Assembly (NCBI GenBank): GCA_020850595.1
Contig: JADZEK010000138.1
Span: forward strand, 62,001-126,000
Direction: 5' to 3'
Source: Anaerolineales bacterium
GTDB lineage: Bacteria > Chloroflexota > Anaerolineae > Anaerolineales > UBA6663
DNA length: 64,000 nucleotides
Position numbers and translations under genes: made by a program. Positions 53,651 through 62,170 of the stretch are shown piece after piece; positions within the stretch are counted from its first letter, which is position 1; the number at the start of each line of letters is the position of its first letter. Below the pieces are notes generated by a model. That model saw nothing but the letters and a program-made list of their open reading frames with translations. It was not told where the DNA came from and ran no database searches.

Positions 53651-56485
53651 ATGACCCAAACGTTCGTCGCGCTCGACCTCGAAACGACCGGCCTCGACCC
53701 GGAACGCGACGCCATCATTGAGATCGGCGCGGTGAAGTTCAAGGGCGGCCGGGTGGAGGCCGAGTTCGGCCAACTGGTCAACCCCGGCCGCAAGCTCACC
53801 CCCTTCATCACCCAACTCACCGGCATCAACGATGCCATGCTCGCTAACCAGCCGCGCCTGCCCATGGTGCTGCCCAAGCTGGAGGCCTTCGTCGGTGACG
53901 CCGTCATCATCGGCCACAACGTCGGCTTCGATTTGAGCTTCCTGCGGGCCAAGGGCGCGGTGCGGTCCAACGCCGCCGCCGACACCTACGCGCTGGCCGC
54001 GGTGCTGCTGCCCAGCGTGGGCCGCTACAACCTGAGCGCCCTCGGCCGCGCCCTGGGCATCACCATCCCCGGCAACCAGGCCCACCGCGCGCTCGACGAT
54101 TGCCGCGTGACAGCGCGCGTCTACCTGGCGCTGCTGGAGAAGGCCCGTGCGCTCCCCCTGCCCGTGCTGGCCGACATCGTTAACCTCGGCCGCAACCTGG
54201 ATTGGGGCGGCAACCTGATGTTCGAGGAGGCCCTGCGCGCGCGCAGCAAGGAGCGCGTGCCCGCCCGCCAGGTGGGCGCGCTGCCCGAGGCGCTCATGGG
54301 GCCGCTCTTCGCCCGCCACGACGCCCGCGACCACCCGCCGCTCCAGCGCAAGGCCGAGATCAAGCCGCTGGAGATTGACGAGCTGGCCGCGCTGCTGGAG
54401 CACTCCGGGCCGTTCAGCAAGCATTTCCCCAATTACGAGTTTCGCGCCGAACAGGTTCAAATGCTGCGGGCGGTGGCGCGCGCGTTCTCCGAGGGCCGCC
54501 ATCTAGTGGTAGAAGCCGGCACCGGCACGGGCAAGTCGGTCGGCTACCTCATCCCCGCCGCGGTATGGGCCATGCAGAACAACGAGCGCGTCGTCATCTC
54601 GACCAACACGCTCAACCTGCAAGACCAGCTCATGCGCAAAGACATCCCCGACCTGCAAGCCGCGCTCGGCCTCGACTTTCGCGCCGCGCTGCTCAAGGGC
54701 CGCAGCCACTACCTGTGTCCGCGCCGCCTCGACAGCCTGCGCCGCCACGGCCCCAAGACCGCTGACGAACTGCGCGTGCTCGCCAAGGTGCTGGTCTGGC
54801 TGAACGAGGCGGGGGCCGACGTGGACTCGGCCGGCGCGCCGCTGGCCGACCTGTCGCTCGGGCCGCACGAGCGCGCCATCTGGCTGCGCATCTCGGCCGA
54901 AGATGAGGGCTGCACCAGCGACATGTGCCAGGGCACCATGCAGGGCCGCTGCCCGTTCTACCGCGCGCGCCGCGCCGCCCAGGCCGCGCACGTGGTGGTT
55001 GTCAACCACGCGCTGCTGCTGGCCGACATCGCCGCCGAGAGCCGCGTCCTCCCGGAGTATCATTATTTGGTGGTGGACGAGGCGCATCACCTGGAGGCGG
55101 CCACCACCGACGGCCTGAGCTTCGAGGTCAACCGCCCCGACCTGGAGCGCCGCCTGCGCGACCTGGGCGGCCCCAACGCCGGGACTCTCGGCGCGCTCAC
55201 GGGCGGAGTGCGCGGCGCGCTGCCGCCGGACCAGTTCGCTCGCTTCGAGCGCGACGTGCTGCGCGCCGGCGACGACGCCACCGCCGGGCTGGCGCTCACG
55301 CGCAACTTCTTCGAGGCCGTGGCGCAGTTCATGGAAGAGCAGCGCGACGCGCAAGCGCTGGGCGAGTACACCCAGCAGGTGCGCATCATCCCCGCCACGC
55401 GCACCCAGGGCTACTGGGACCAGGTGCTGCTGCACTGGGAAGAGCTGGCGCGGGTGCTGGCCCCGCTGGCTGCCACGCTCACCCAGTTGGCCGGCGGGCT
55501 GGCTGAGTTGGAAGAGTACGACATCGAGGACCGCGAGGACCTCATGTCGGCGGCCACGGCGGCGGCGCGCTACCTGGCGGGCGTGGTCACCAACCTGCAC
55601 GGGCTGGTTGGCAAGCCCGACCCCACGCTCATCTACTGGGCCGAGGCGCGCCGCGAGAGCGACCGGGTGAGCCTGCACGCCGCGCCGCTGCACGTCGGCC
55701 CGCTGGTGCAGAAGCACCTGTGGCACGCTAAAGAGGCGGTCGTGCTCACCTCGGCCACGCTGACCACGGCCGGCGAGTTCAACTACATCAAGGGCCGGCT
55801 GGCCGCCGACGAGGCCGACGAGGTCTCCGTCGGCTCGCCCTTCGACTACGAGACCTCCACCCTGCTCTACCTGCCCAACGACATCGCCGAGCCGCACGTG
55901 CGCCCGGACTATCAGCAGGCGGTGGAGAAGACGCTGCGGGAGCTGTGCACCGCCACGCGCGGCCGGGCGCTGGCGCTGTTCACCTCCTACGCCCAGCTCA
56001 AGCAAACCGCCCAGGCCATCCGCGAGCCGCTGGCGCGCGCCGGCATTGAGGTCTACGCTCAGTCGGACGGCACACCGCGCAACACGCTGCTGGAGAACTT
56101 CAAGAGCGCGGCGGGCGGCGTGCTGCTGGGCACCAAGAGCTTTTGGGAAGGCGTGGATGTGCCCGGCGAGGCGCTCTCGGCGCTGGTCATCGTCAAGCTG
56201 CCGTTCGACGTGCCGACCGACCCCATCATCGCCGCCCGCGCCGAGACCTTCGAGCGCGCCTTCAACGACTACAACCTGCCCGAGGCGGTGCTCAAGTTCC
56301 GCCAGGGCTTCGGCCGCCTGATCCGCTCGCGCAGCGACCGGGGCGTGGTGGTCATCCTCGATCGGCGCGTGCTCACCAAGCAATACGGCCGCATGTTCCT
56401 CGACAGCCTGCCCACCTGCACCGTGCGCCAGGCCCCGCTGGCCCAGCTCCCGCGCGAGGCCGCCCGCTGGATTGACGGCGGCTAG
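53651..56485 (+). CDS. dinG: DinG-type helicase fused to DnaQ-like exonuclease
   Basis: 944 aa. The N-terminal ~180 residues are a DEDDh 3'-5' exonuclease (D9 and E11 in ALDLETTG, GHNVGFD, HRALDD). The helicase carries EAGTGTGKS (near 288-296), four Cys in the iron-sulfur insertion (C356, C421, C426, C434), VDEAHHLE (near 475) and C-terminal GTKSFWEGVD and QGFGRLIRS. Members unwind DNA 5'-3' in repair or resolve secondary structure. The exonuclease fusion is the Gram-positive type, while the cluster cysteines are those of the E. coli type. Monocistronic in appearance. Confidence 0.96.
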   Translation: MTQTFVALDLETTGLDPERDAIIEIGAVKFKGGRVEAEFGQLVNPGRKLTPFITQLTGINDAMLANQPRLPMVLPKLEAFVGDAVIIGHNVGFDLSFLRAKGAVRSNAAADTYALAAVLLPSVGRYNLSALGRALGITIPGNQAHRALDDCRVTARVYLALLEKARALPLPVLADIVNLGRNLDWGGNLMFEEALRARSKERVPARQVGALPEALMGPLFARHDARDHPPLQRKAEIKPLEIDELAALLEHSGPFSKHFPNYEFRAEQVQMLRAVARAFSEGRHLVVEAGTGTGKSVGYLIPAAVWAMQNNERVVISTNTLNLQDQLMRKDIPDLQAALGLDFRAALLKGRSHYLCPRRLDSLRRHGPKTADELRVLAKVLVWLNEAGADVDSAGAPLADLSLGPHERAIWLRISAEDEGCTSDMCQGTMQGRCPFYRARRAAQAAHVVVVNHALLLADIAAESRVLPEYHYLVVDEAHHLEAATTDGLSFEVNRPDLERRLRDLGGPNAGTLGALTGGVRGALPPDQFARFERDVLRAGDDATAGLALTRNFFEAVAQFMEEQRDAQALGEYTQQVRIIPATRTQGYWDQVLLHWEELARVLAPLAATLTQLAGGLAELEEYDIEDREDLMSAATAAARYLAGVVTNLHGLVGKPDPTLIYWAEARRESDRVSLHAAPLHVGPLVQKHLWHAKEAVVLTSATLTTAGEFNYIKGRLAADEADEVSVGSPFDYETSTLLYLPNDIAEPHVRPDYQQAVEKTLRELCTATRGRALALFTSYAQLKQTAQAIREPLARAGIEVYAQSDGTPRNTLLENFKSAAGGVLLGTKSFWEGVDVPGEALSALVIVKLPFDVPTDPIIAARAETFERAFNDYNLPEAVLKFRQGFGRLIRSRSDRGVVVILDRRVLTKQYGRMFLDSLPTCTVRQAPLAQLPREAARWIDGG

Positions 56486-56630
56486 TCCGCCGCTGCTGGA
56501 AGAATCGCCTAATCTGGGCCGGGCCGATTTGGGTAATCCCCTCAACCGAGTTGACGCCGGGTTGTGTTAGATTGCTCAAGTAGTCGCTAGTCAAACCAAA
56601 GACCAGTAATTCGGGCCGCGAAGCCCAACA

Positions 56631-56671
56631 CCGCGCACGCGCGCGATTGTTGGCTGCGCGGTTTTTGTTTT
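56631..56671 (+). terminator. Intrinsic terminator (dinG end or amtB leader)
   Basis: CCGCGCA (56631-56637) pairs with TGCGCGG (56655-56661), followed by TTTTTGTTTT (56662-56671). An alternative pairing of AGCCCAACA (56622-56630) with TGTTGGCT (56649-56656) would cross it, so two mutually exclusive folds exist. It lies 146 nt after the dinG stop and 100 nt before amtB, so it may end dinG or attenuate amtB. Confidence 0.7.
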
Positions 56672-56770
56672 GGGCCACGCCGAGCCAGGGCCGGCCCTAC
56701 CCGCCTAGTCTCCGCGCGCAGCGGCGCAGATCGGGGCCGCGCGCCCGTCTACCAGAAAGGACACCGTCTG

Positions 56771-57994
56771 ATGAACACTGTGAATTCGGGCGACACCGCG
56801 TGGATCCTCGTCTCCACCGCGCTGGTCCTCGTAATGACGCCCGCCCTGGCCTTCTTCTACGGCGGCATGGTGCGCAAGAAGAACGTGCTTTCGACGCTCA
56901 ACCTGAGCTTCATCACCATCGGCCTGATCAGCCTGCAATGGGTGCTGGTTGGCTACACGCTGGCCTTTGGCGACAGCCAGGGCGGCCTGGTCGGCAACCT
57001 GCGCTGGCTGGGCCTCACCGGGGTCGGCAGCGCGCCGAACGCCGACTTCGCACCCACCATCCCGCACCTGGCCTTCGCCGCCTACCAGATGATGTTCGCC
57101 GTGATCACCCCCGCGCTGATCACCGGCGCGTTCGTCGAGCGCGTGCGCTTTAAGGCCTTCATCGTCTTTACCCTGCTGTGGGCCACGCTGGTCTACGACC
57201 CGGTGGCCCACTGGGTCTGGGGCGTGGGCGGCATCTTGCGCACGCTGGGCGCGCTCGATTTCGCGGGCGGCACCGTGGTGCACATCACCGCCGGGTTCTC
57301 GGCGCTGGCCTTCGCCATGGTGCTGGGCCGCCGCAAGTGGTTCGGCCAGTCGCCCATGGAGCCGGCCAACATCCCCTTCACCGTGCTGGGCGCGGGCCTG
57401 CTGTGGATGGGCTGGTTCGGCTTCAACGGCGGCAGCGCCCTGGGCGCGAGCGGGCTGGCCGTGAACGCCGTCGTCACCACCAACACCGCCGCCGCCGCCT
57501 GCGCCGTGGTATGGATGATCCTGAGCTGGCGCGACGGTAAGCCGAGTGTGCTGGGCATTGTCACCGGCGCGGTGGTGGGGCTGGTGGCCATCACCCCGGC
57601 GGCCGGGTTCGTCACCCCGCTGGCCGCCATCGTCATTGGAGCGGTGGCCGCGCCGATCAGCTATTACGCCATGCGCCTGCGCGTCAAGCGCGGGCTAGAT
57701 GAATCGCTGGATGTGTGGGCCTGCCACGGCATGGGCGGCTTGTGGGGCGCGCTGGCGACGGGACTGTTCGCCACCACGGCCGTCAACCCGGCCGGGGCCA
57801 ACGGCCTGTTCTACGGCAACCCTACGCTGCTGCTCATTCAGGCGCTGGCCGCCGCCGCCGCCGTTGCCTTCGCCTTTGGCATGACGGTGCTGCTCACCCG
57901 GCTGCTCAAGCGCTGGCTGGGCTTGCGCGTGAGCGACAACGAAGAAGAAGTGGGCCTAGATATCAGCGAGCACGGCGAACGCGCCTACGCCTAA
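56771..57994 (+). CDS. amtB: Ammonium transporter (Amt family)
   Basis: 407 aa with about eleven membrane helices and no cleaved signal. Hallmarks: MTPALAFFYGGMVRKKNVLSTLNLSF, the first pore histidine in VVHITAGFSALA, WFGFNGGSALGAS and the second histidine in ACHGMGGLWGALATGLFA. Conducts ammonium/ammonia across the membrane. AAGGA precedes the ATG. glnK follows after 12 nt, the classic amtB-glnK pair in which the PII protein gates the channel. Confidence 0.97.
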   Translation: MNTVNSGDTAWILVSTALVLVMTPALAFFYGGMVRKKNVLSTLNLSFITIGLISLQWVLVGYTLAFGDSQGGLVGNLRWLGLTGVGSAPNADFAPTIPHLAFAAYQMMFAVITPALITGAFVERVRFKAFIVFTLLWATLVYDPVAHWVWGVGGILRTLGALDFAGGTVVHITAGFSALAFAMVLGRRKWFGQSPMEPANIPFTVLGAGLLWMGWFGFNGGSALGASGLAVNAVVTTNTAAAACAVVWMILSWRDGKPSVLGIVTGAVVGLVAITPAAGFVTPLAAIVIGAVAAPISYYAMRLRVKRGLDESLDVWACHGMGGLWGALATGLFATTAVNPAGANGLFYGNPTLLLIQALAAAAAVAFAFGMTVLLTRLLKRWLGLRVSDNEEEVGLDISEHGERAYA

Positions 57995-58006
57995 GGAGCC
58001 TGTGGC

Positions 58007-58414
58007 ATGACTAAGAAAATCGAAGCCATCTTCCGCGAGGAGCGCCTGAATGCCGTCAAGGAGGCGCTGGCCGCCATCGGCATCGTCGGGCTAAACGTGT
58101 TCGAGGTGCGCGGCCACGGCCGGCAGGGCGGCATCGTGCTCTCCGGCCGCAACGGGCCCTACAAGGTAGACCTGCTGCCGCGCATCCAGCTCAACATCAT
58201 CCTGAGTGACCACAACGTTGAGCCGACCATCGCCGCCATCCGGGCCGCCGCGCAAACCGGCGAGATCGGCGACGGCCTGATCTTCATCTACCCGGTGGAA
58301 GAGGTCATCCGCATCCGCACCGGTGAGCGGGCCAGCGCGGCCCTGCACTACGAAGGCGACATTGACGCGCGCGCCGAGGCGGCCGAAGCCGCGGCCGAGG
58401 CAGCGCCGGCCTAG
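58007..58414 (+). CDS. glnK: PII nitrogen regulatory protein
   Basis: 135 aa. Core PII sequence with VRGHGRQGG before the T-loop, the loop itself GIVLSGRNGPYKVDLLP (Tyr at residue 52, a Tyr51-like site) and IIYPVEE/RIRTGER in the B and C loops. The T-loop lacks the usual Tyr46 and the QKGxxE segment, so contacts with AmtB or uridylylation may differ. An Ala/Glu-rich tail of ~17 residues extends beyond the normal C-terminus. Strong AAGGAG upstream; co-transcribed with amtB. Confidence 0.94.
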   Translation: MTKKIEAIFREERLNAVKEALAAIGIVGLNVFEVRGHGRQGGIVLSGRNGPYKVDLLPRIQLNIILSDHNVEPTIAAIRAAAQTGEIGDGLIFIYPVEEVIRIRTGERASAALHYEGDIDARAEAAEAAAEAAPA

Positions 58415-58484
58415 CCCTCCGCACAGCGCAATGCGCGCCGGATCACCGGCCCAATCAGGCGGGCGACCCGGCGCTAAGTTCTGT

Positions 58485-58490
58485 TATAAT
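58485..58490 (+). promoter_or_regulatory. -10 element (TATAAT) upstream of efp
   Basis: TATAAT 103 nt before the efp ATG, in the 178-nt gap after glnK. A transcript from here would pass through the hairpin and T-rich tract at 58512-58554. Confidence 0.45.
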
Positions 58491-58511
58491 CCTCCGCGAC
58501 GCGGCAATTTC

Positions 58512-58554
58512 GCGGCGCAGGCCGTACGTTGGCCTGCGCTGCTTGTTGTTTTGG
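58512..58554 (+). terminator. Strong hairpin plus T-rich tract (glnK terminator or efp attenuator)
   Basis: GCGGCGCAGGCC (58512-58523) pairs with GGCCTGCGCTGC (58531-58542), a 12-bp stem with one G-T pair and a 7-nt loop, followed by TTGTTGTTTT. If the TATAAT at 58485 is the efp promoter, this structure is inside the efp leader and would attenuate it; otherwise it terminates amtB-glnK. Confidence 0.65.
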
Positions 58555-58592
58555 CTCCGCCGCCTCTAATCTTAATGTAAGGATAGTTGGCT

Positions 58593-59150
58593 ATGATTGA
58601 CGTGAATGACCTGCGCAAAGGCGTGACCTTTGAGCTGGACGACCAGATTTTCAAGGTCTTGGAGTATTCGCACAACAAACCGGGCCGCGGCAACGCCACC
58701 ATCCGCACCAAGCTGCGCAACCTGCGCAGCGGCGCCACCATTGACCGCACCTTCCAGTCGGGCGACCGCGTGCAGGATATCCGCCTGGACCATCACCAGG
58801 TGCAGTTCCTGTACAAAGACGGCAACCTGTATTACTTCATGGACACCGTCTCGTACGAGCAGCCGGCCATCAGCGCCGAGATCCTGGGCGACGACACGCA
58901 CTACCTGCGCGAGGGCCTGGAAGTCAAGCTGACGTACTACCAGGAAGAGCCGATTGAGGTGGAGCTGCCCGCGGCGGTCAACCTGAAGATCGTGGAGAGC
59001 GAAGTGGGCGTGCGCGGCGACACCGCCACCGGCGCCAACAAGCTCGTGACCACCGAAACCGGCCTCAAGGTGCAGGTGCCGCTGTTCGTCAAGGTCGGCG
59101 ACACCATTCAGGTGAGCACCAGCACCGGCGCGTATCTCACCCGGGTCTGA
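58593..59150 (+). CDS. efp: Elongation factor P
   Basis: 185 aa from the ATG at 58593, with AAGGAT eight bases upstream; an in-frame TTG two codons earlier is too close to that site. Complete three-domain EF-P: MIDVNDLRKGVTF start, the domain I tip loop NKPGRGNA, LYYFMDTVSYEQ and the closing PLFVKVGDTIQVSTSTGAYLTRV. The residue that reaches the peptidyl-transferase centre, Lys in E. coli (K34) and B. subtilis (K32), is Arg here (R32). EF-P relieves stalling at polyproline stretches, which the many Pro-rich proteins of this window would need. Confidence 0.98.
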   Translation: MIDVNDLRKGVTFELDDQIFKVLEYSHNKPGRGNATIRTKLRNLRSGATIDRTFQSGDRVQDIRLDHHQVQFLYKDGNLYYFMDTVSYEQPAISAEILGDDTHYLREGLEVKLTYYQEEPIEVELPAAVNLKIVESEVGVRGDTATGANKLVTTETGLKVQVPLFVKVGDTIQVSTSTGAYLTRV

Positions 59151-59226
59151 GCGGCGCACGGTCCCCGCGCCCGCCGGTCGCAGCGGATTGGTGACTTGGG
59201 GGGACCGCTGAAAGGTTGGGACACGT

Positions 59227-59565
59227 ATGCGCACCCCGGCGGGCTTCGAGTGCCGGTACTTCTACGCCAATTACTTTCGCGGGCGCAGCCAGCAGGAGTG
59301 CCGGCTGGTGGAGCGTGAGGCCGCCAGCGAACGCTGGACCCCCGGCCTGTGCCGTGACTGCCCCGTGCCAAAAATCATGGCCGCCAATGCCTGCCCGCAC
59401 CTGGTGCTCGACGCGAAAGTGGTCAAGACCTGGGGCGGCCTGGGCCGCAAGGTGGCCGCCAGCGCGGCCTGCACCAAGACCCTGAGCGACGTAGCTAACC
59501 CCCACACGGGCTGCGGCCATTGCCACGAGAACCTGGCGCACCTGCTGCCGCCCAACCAGCCGTGA
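59227..59565 (+). CDS. Cysteine-rich hypothetical protein (112 aa)
   Basis: Not recognised by name. Contains nine cysteines, including LCRDCPVP, ANACPHL and a C-terminal TGCGHCHENL, plus several His, suggesting one or two zinc or iron-sulfur sites. No signal peptide or membrane segment. Starts 76 nt after efp and its stop overlaps the next gene's GTG start by 4 nt (GTGA), so it is co-translated with the HAD-DinB fusion. Function unknown. Confidence 0.75.
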   Translation: MRTPAGFECRYFYANYFRGRSQQECRLVEREAASERWTPGLCRDCPVPKIMAANACPHLVLDAKVVKTWGGLGRKVAASAACTKTLSDVANPHTGCGHCHENLAHLLPPNQP

Positions 59566-60806
59566 TTACGACCCTGTTTTTTGATCTCGACGACACGCTC
59601 CTGACCAACAGCATGGAGCGTTTCCTGCCCGCCTATTTTCAGCAGTTGGGCGAGCACTTCGCCGGCTGGCCCAACGCCGACCGGCTGACGCCCGCGCTGC
59701 TGACGGCGACGCGCGCGGCCGTAGCCAACACCGACCCGGCCCGCACGCTGCTGGCGGTGTTCAGCGAGTGCTTCTCGGAAACGCTCGGCTGGCCCGAGAG
59801 CGAGTGGCAGCCGCACTTCGCCGGCTTCTACGCCACGCGCTACCCGGCGCTGCAAGCCCTGACCCAGCCGGTGCCCGCGGCCCAGCCGCTGCTGGCCTGG
59901 GCCGCGGCGCAGGGCCTCGACATCGCCATCACCACCAACCCGCTCTTCACGCGTGACGCGGTGGAGCAGCGCCTGGCCTGGGCCGGGCTGAGCGGCTTCG
60001 ACTTCGCCCTGGTCACCGACCTCGCCAACAGCCACTTCGCCAAGCCGCGCCCGGAGTATTATGCCGAGGCGCTGGCCGCGCTGGGCCGCCGCCCCGAGCA
60101 GGCGCTGGTGGTCGGCAACGACTGGAACAACGACATCCTGGCTGCCGCGGCCGCGGGCCTGCGCACGTTCTGGATCACGCCCGCGGGGGAGAGCCGCCTG
60201 CCGCCGGAGCCGGCCGCGCCGCTGGCCTGGGTGGAGGCGCTGCCGCTGGGCCACGGCACGCTGGCCGAGTTCGACGCCTGGGCGCGGAGAGCGCTGCTCA
60301 GCGTGCCCGAGGACAGCCCGCCGGATGGCCCGGCCGTCAATGGCGCGGCGCTGCCCTTCCTGCTCACCGGCAGCCTGGCCGCCCTGCACGGCACGGTGGC
60401 CGACTGGCCCGCCGCAGCCTGGGCGCGCCGCCCCGCCCCCGGCGAGTGGTCGCTGACCGAGATCGTCTGCCACTTACGCGACGTGGAGCGCGAGGTGAAC
60501 CTGCCGCGCCTACACGCCGTGGTGGAGCAAGACAACCCGTTCCTGGCCGGGGCCGACACCGACCCGTGGGCCATCGAGCGCAATTACGCGGCCCAATCCG
60601 GCCCGCAGGCGCTGGCCGACTTCTCGCGCAGCCGGCAGGAAACGATCGCCTACCTGCGCCGCCAGCCGGCCGCGACGTGGCAGCGCACTGCCCGCCACGC
60701 CATCTTCGGCCCCACGCTCCTGGTCGAGATCGCTGGGTGGATGCTCGACCACGACCGCCTGCACCTGGCGCAGGTGCACACCACGCGGGCGACAGTCGCC
60801 GTTTAG
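59562..60806 (+). CDS. HAD hydrolase fused to a DinB-like domain
   Basis: 414 aa from the GTG at 59562. Residues ~1-235 are a HAD-superfamily phosphatase: FFDLDDTLL (nucleophile D8, acid D10), TTNPLF (motif II Thr), KPRPEYY (motif III Lys) and VGNDWNNDI (motif IV Asp). The C-terminal ~140 residues are a DinB four-helix domain (WSLTEIVCHLRDVE ... MLDHDRLHLAQ), with the His residues that normally bind a divalent metal. The fusion is unusual: DinB proteins are often thiol-dependent transferases or damage-inducible proteins. Substrates unknown. Confidence 0.88.
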   Translation: MITTLFFDLDDTLLTNSMERFLPAYFQQLGEHFAGWPNADRLTPALLTATRAAVANTDPARTLLAVFSECFSETLGWPESEWQPHFAGFYATRYPALQALTQPVPAAQPLLAWAAAQGLDIAITTNPLFTRDAVEQRLAWAGLSGFDFALVTDLANSHFAKPRPEYYAEALAALGRRPEQALVVGNDWNNDILAAAAAGLRTFWITPAGESRLPPEPAAPLAWVEALPLGHGTLAEFDAWARRALLSVPEDSPPDGPAVNGAALPFLLTGSLAALHGTVADWPAAAWARRPAPGEWSLTEIVCHLRDVEREVNLPRLHAVVEQDNPFLAGADTDPWAIERNYAAQSGPQALADFSRSRQETIAYLRRQPAATWQRTARHAIFGPTLLVEIAGWMLDHDRLHLAQVHTTRATVAV

Positions 60807-60916
60807 CAAGCCCAGGCACACAGCCCAACTGAATAAGGAGACGGCAGCGGTGGCGCCGCGGTTGGGGACTCAGGGGATCGGCAGAAGCAACCGGGGACCC
60901 AGAGGCGCCAGGGCGC

Positions 60917-62170
60917 TCACTCGGCGACGGGCAGCTCGAAGGCAAAGGTGCTGCCGTGGCCGAGTTCGCCGGTGACGACGACGTGCGCGCCGTGGGCCTC
61001 CACCAGGCGCTTGACCAGCGCCAGCCCCACGCCCAACCCCCCGCCCTGGCGCGTGGACGAGCCATCGAGCTGCGAGAACACATCAAAGATGCGCACGCGG
61101 TCTTTCATGGCGATGCCCGGCCCCTGATCGCGCACCGCCACGCGCACCCGCTGCCCACCGGCGGACGGGTTGACCATCACCTGCACCAGCCCGCCCATCG
61201 GCCCGAACTTCACCGCGTTATCGAGCAGGTGTCGCAGCACCCGCGCCAGCGCCGCGCGGTCGCCGCGCACCATGGGCACGCTCGGCCCGTCGTTCAGGCG
61301 CACCTGCGCCGAGCGCCGCGCCGCCTGCTCCGAGTAGTCGTCAATCACGCCGCGGCACAGGTCGGGCAGGTCGAGCGGCGCGAAGGTCAACGCCTGGTCA
61401 TCGAGGCTGTTGAAGTCCACAATGTCTTCAACCGTGTGCGCCAGCCGCGCCACAGCCGCCTGCGCCACCACCAGGCCGCTGGCTTGCGCTTCGGTCAGCG
61501 GGCCAAGCGCGCCGTCGTGCAGCAGATCTACAAACGACTTGACGTGCAGCAGCGGCGTGCGCAGCTCGTGCGACACATTGGCGATGAACTCGCGCTTCAG
61601 GCGGTCGAGGCCGCGCAGCTTGGCCAGCGCGCGCTCCAACTCGGCCGTGCGCTCGGCCACGGCCTGCTCCAGGCGCGCGTTGGAGTCCAGCAGCGCGTCG
61701 TGGTCGCGCTTGCCGCTCACCAGCGAGCGCACGCGCGTCACCAGCTCCACTGGGTCGAAGGGCTTGGTCAAGAATTCATCGGCCCCGGCCTCCGCGCCGG
61801 TGATGCGGTCGGCGGTGCTCTTGAGGCCGGAGACGATGACGACCGGGAGGTGCGCGGTGGCCGGGTTGCGCTTGAGGCGGCGGCAGACCTCGAAGCCGTC
61901 TGGCTCCGGCATCCGCACGTCGAGCAAGATCACATCCAACCCGCCGCCGCCGGGGGTCAGCGCGGCCGCCACGGCCGCCAGCGCCGCCTGGCCGTCTTCG
62001 GCGGTGGTCACCAGCCAGCCCTGCATCCCGAGCAACTCGCGCGTGAAGTCGAGGTTGTAGCCCTCGTCGTCCACGGCCAGCACGCGCGCGGGCGGGTCGA
62101 AGACACGGGGCGCAAGGGGGTCGGTTGGGTTGGGGTTAGAAGTTGGCTCAGGCAGCCACGCGTCCTGCAT
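60917..62170 (-). CDS. Hybrid response regulator-histidine kinase
   Basis: 417 aa, no membrane helix. The N-terminal receiver domain runs to ~165 (DDE near 37-39, phosphoacceptor D84 in LLDVRMPEPDGF, K of TKPFDP), then a coiled-coil linker (LEQAVAERTAELERALAKLR), the HisKA helix with FIANVSHELRTPL (H201), and the HATPase_c domain with LLDNAVKFGP, DQGPGI and GGGLGVGLALVKRL. Such soluble REC-HK proteins relay signals received from another kinase. A TATATT lies eight bases before the ATG (leaderless-type). The target regulator is not in the window. Confidence 0.95.
   Translation of the reverse strand: MQDAWLPEPTSNPNPTDPLAPRVFDPPARVLAVDDEGYNLDFTRELLGMQGWLVTTAEDGQAALAAVAAALTPGGGGLDVILLDVRMPEPDGFEVCRRLKRNPATAHLPVVIVSGLKSTADRITGAEAGADEFLTKPFDPVELVTRVRSLVSGKRDHDALLDSNARLEQAVAERTAELERALAKLRGLDRLKREFIANVSHELRTPLLHVKSFVDLLHDGALGPLTEAQASGLVVAQAAVARLAHTVEDIVDFNSLDDQALTFAPLDLPDLCRGVIDDYSEQAARRSAQVRLNDGPSVPMVRGDRAALARVLRHLLDNAVKFGPMGGLVQVMVNPSAGGQRVRVAVRDQGPGIAMKDRVRIFDVFSQLDGSSTRQGGGLGVGLALVKRLVEAHGAHVVVTGELGHGSTFAFELPVAE

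Noticed and set aside
52543..53721. 392-codon plus-strand frame across the RNA candidate and the Rieske-like gene
   Set aside because: Crosses the dinG promoter and start, is antisense to the Rieske-like gene, and has no domain character.
54503..56545. 680-codon minus-strand open frame opposite dinG
   Set aside because: Lies within the helicase gene and has no domain signature; a GC-driven shadow.
59271..60473. 400-codon minus-strand frame opposite the Cys-rich and HAD-DinB genes
   Set aside because: Arg/Gly/Gln-rich, no motif, and the opposite strand carries the two coupled genes.
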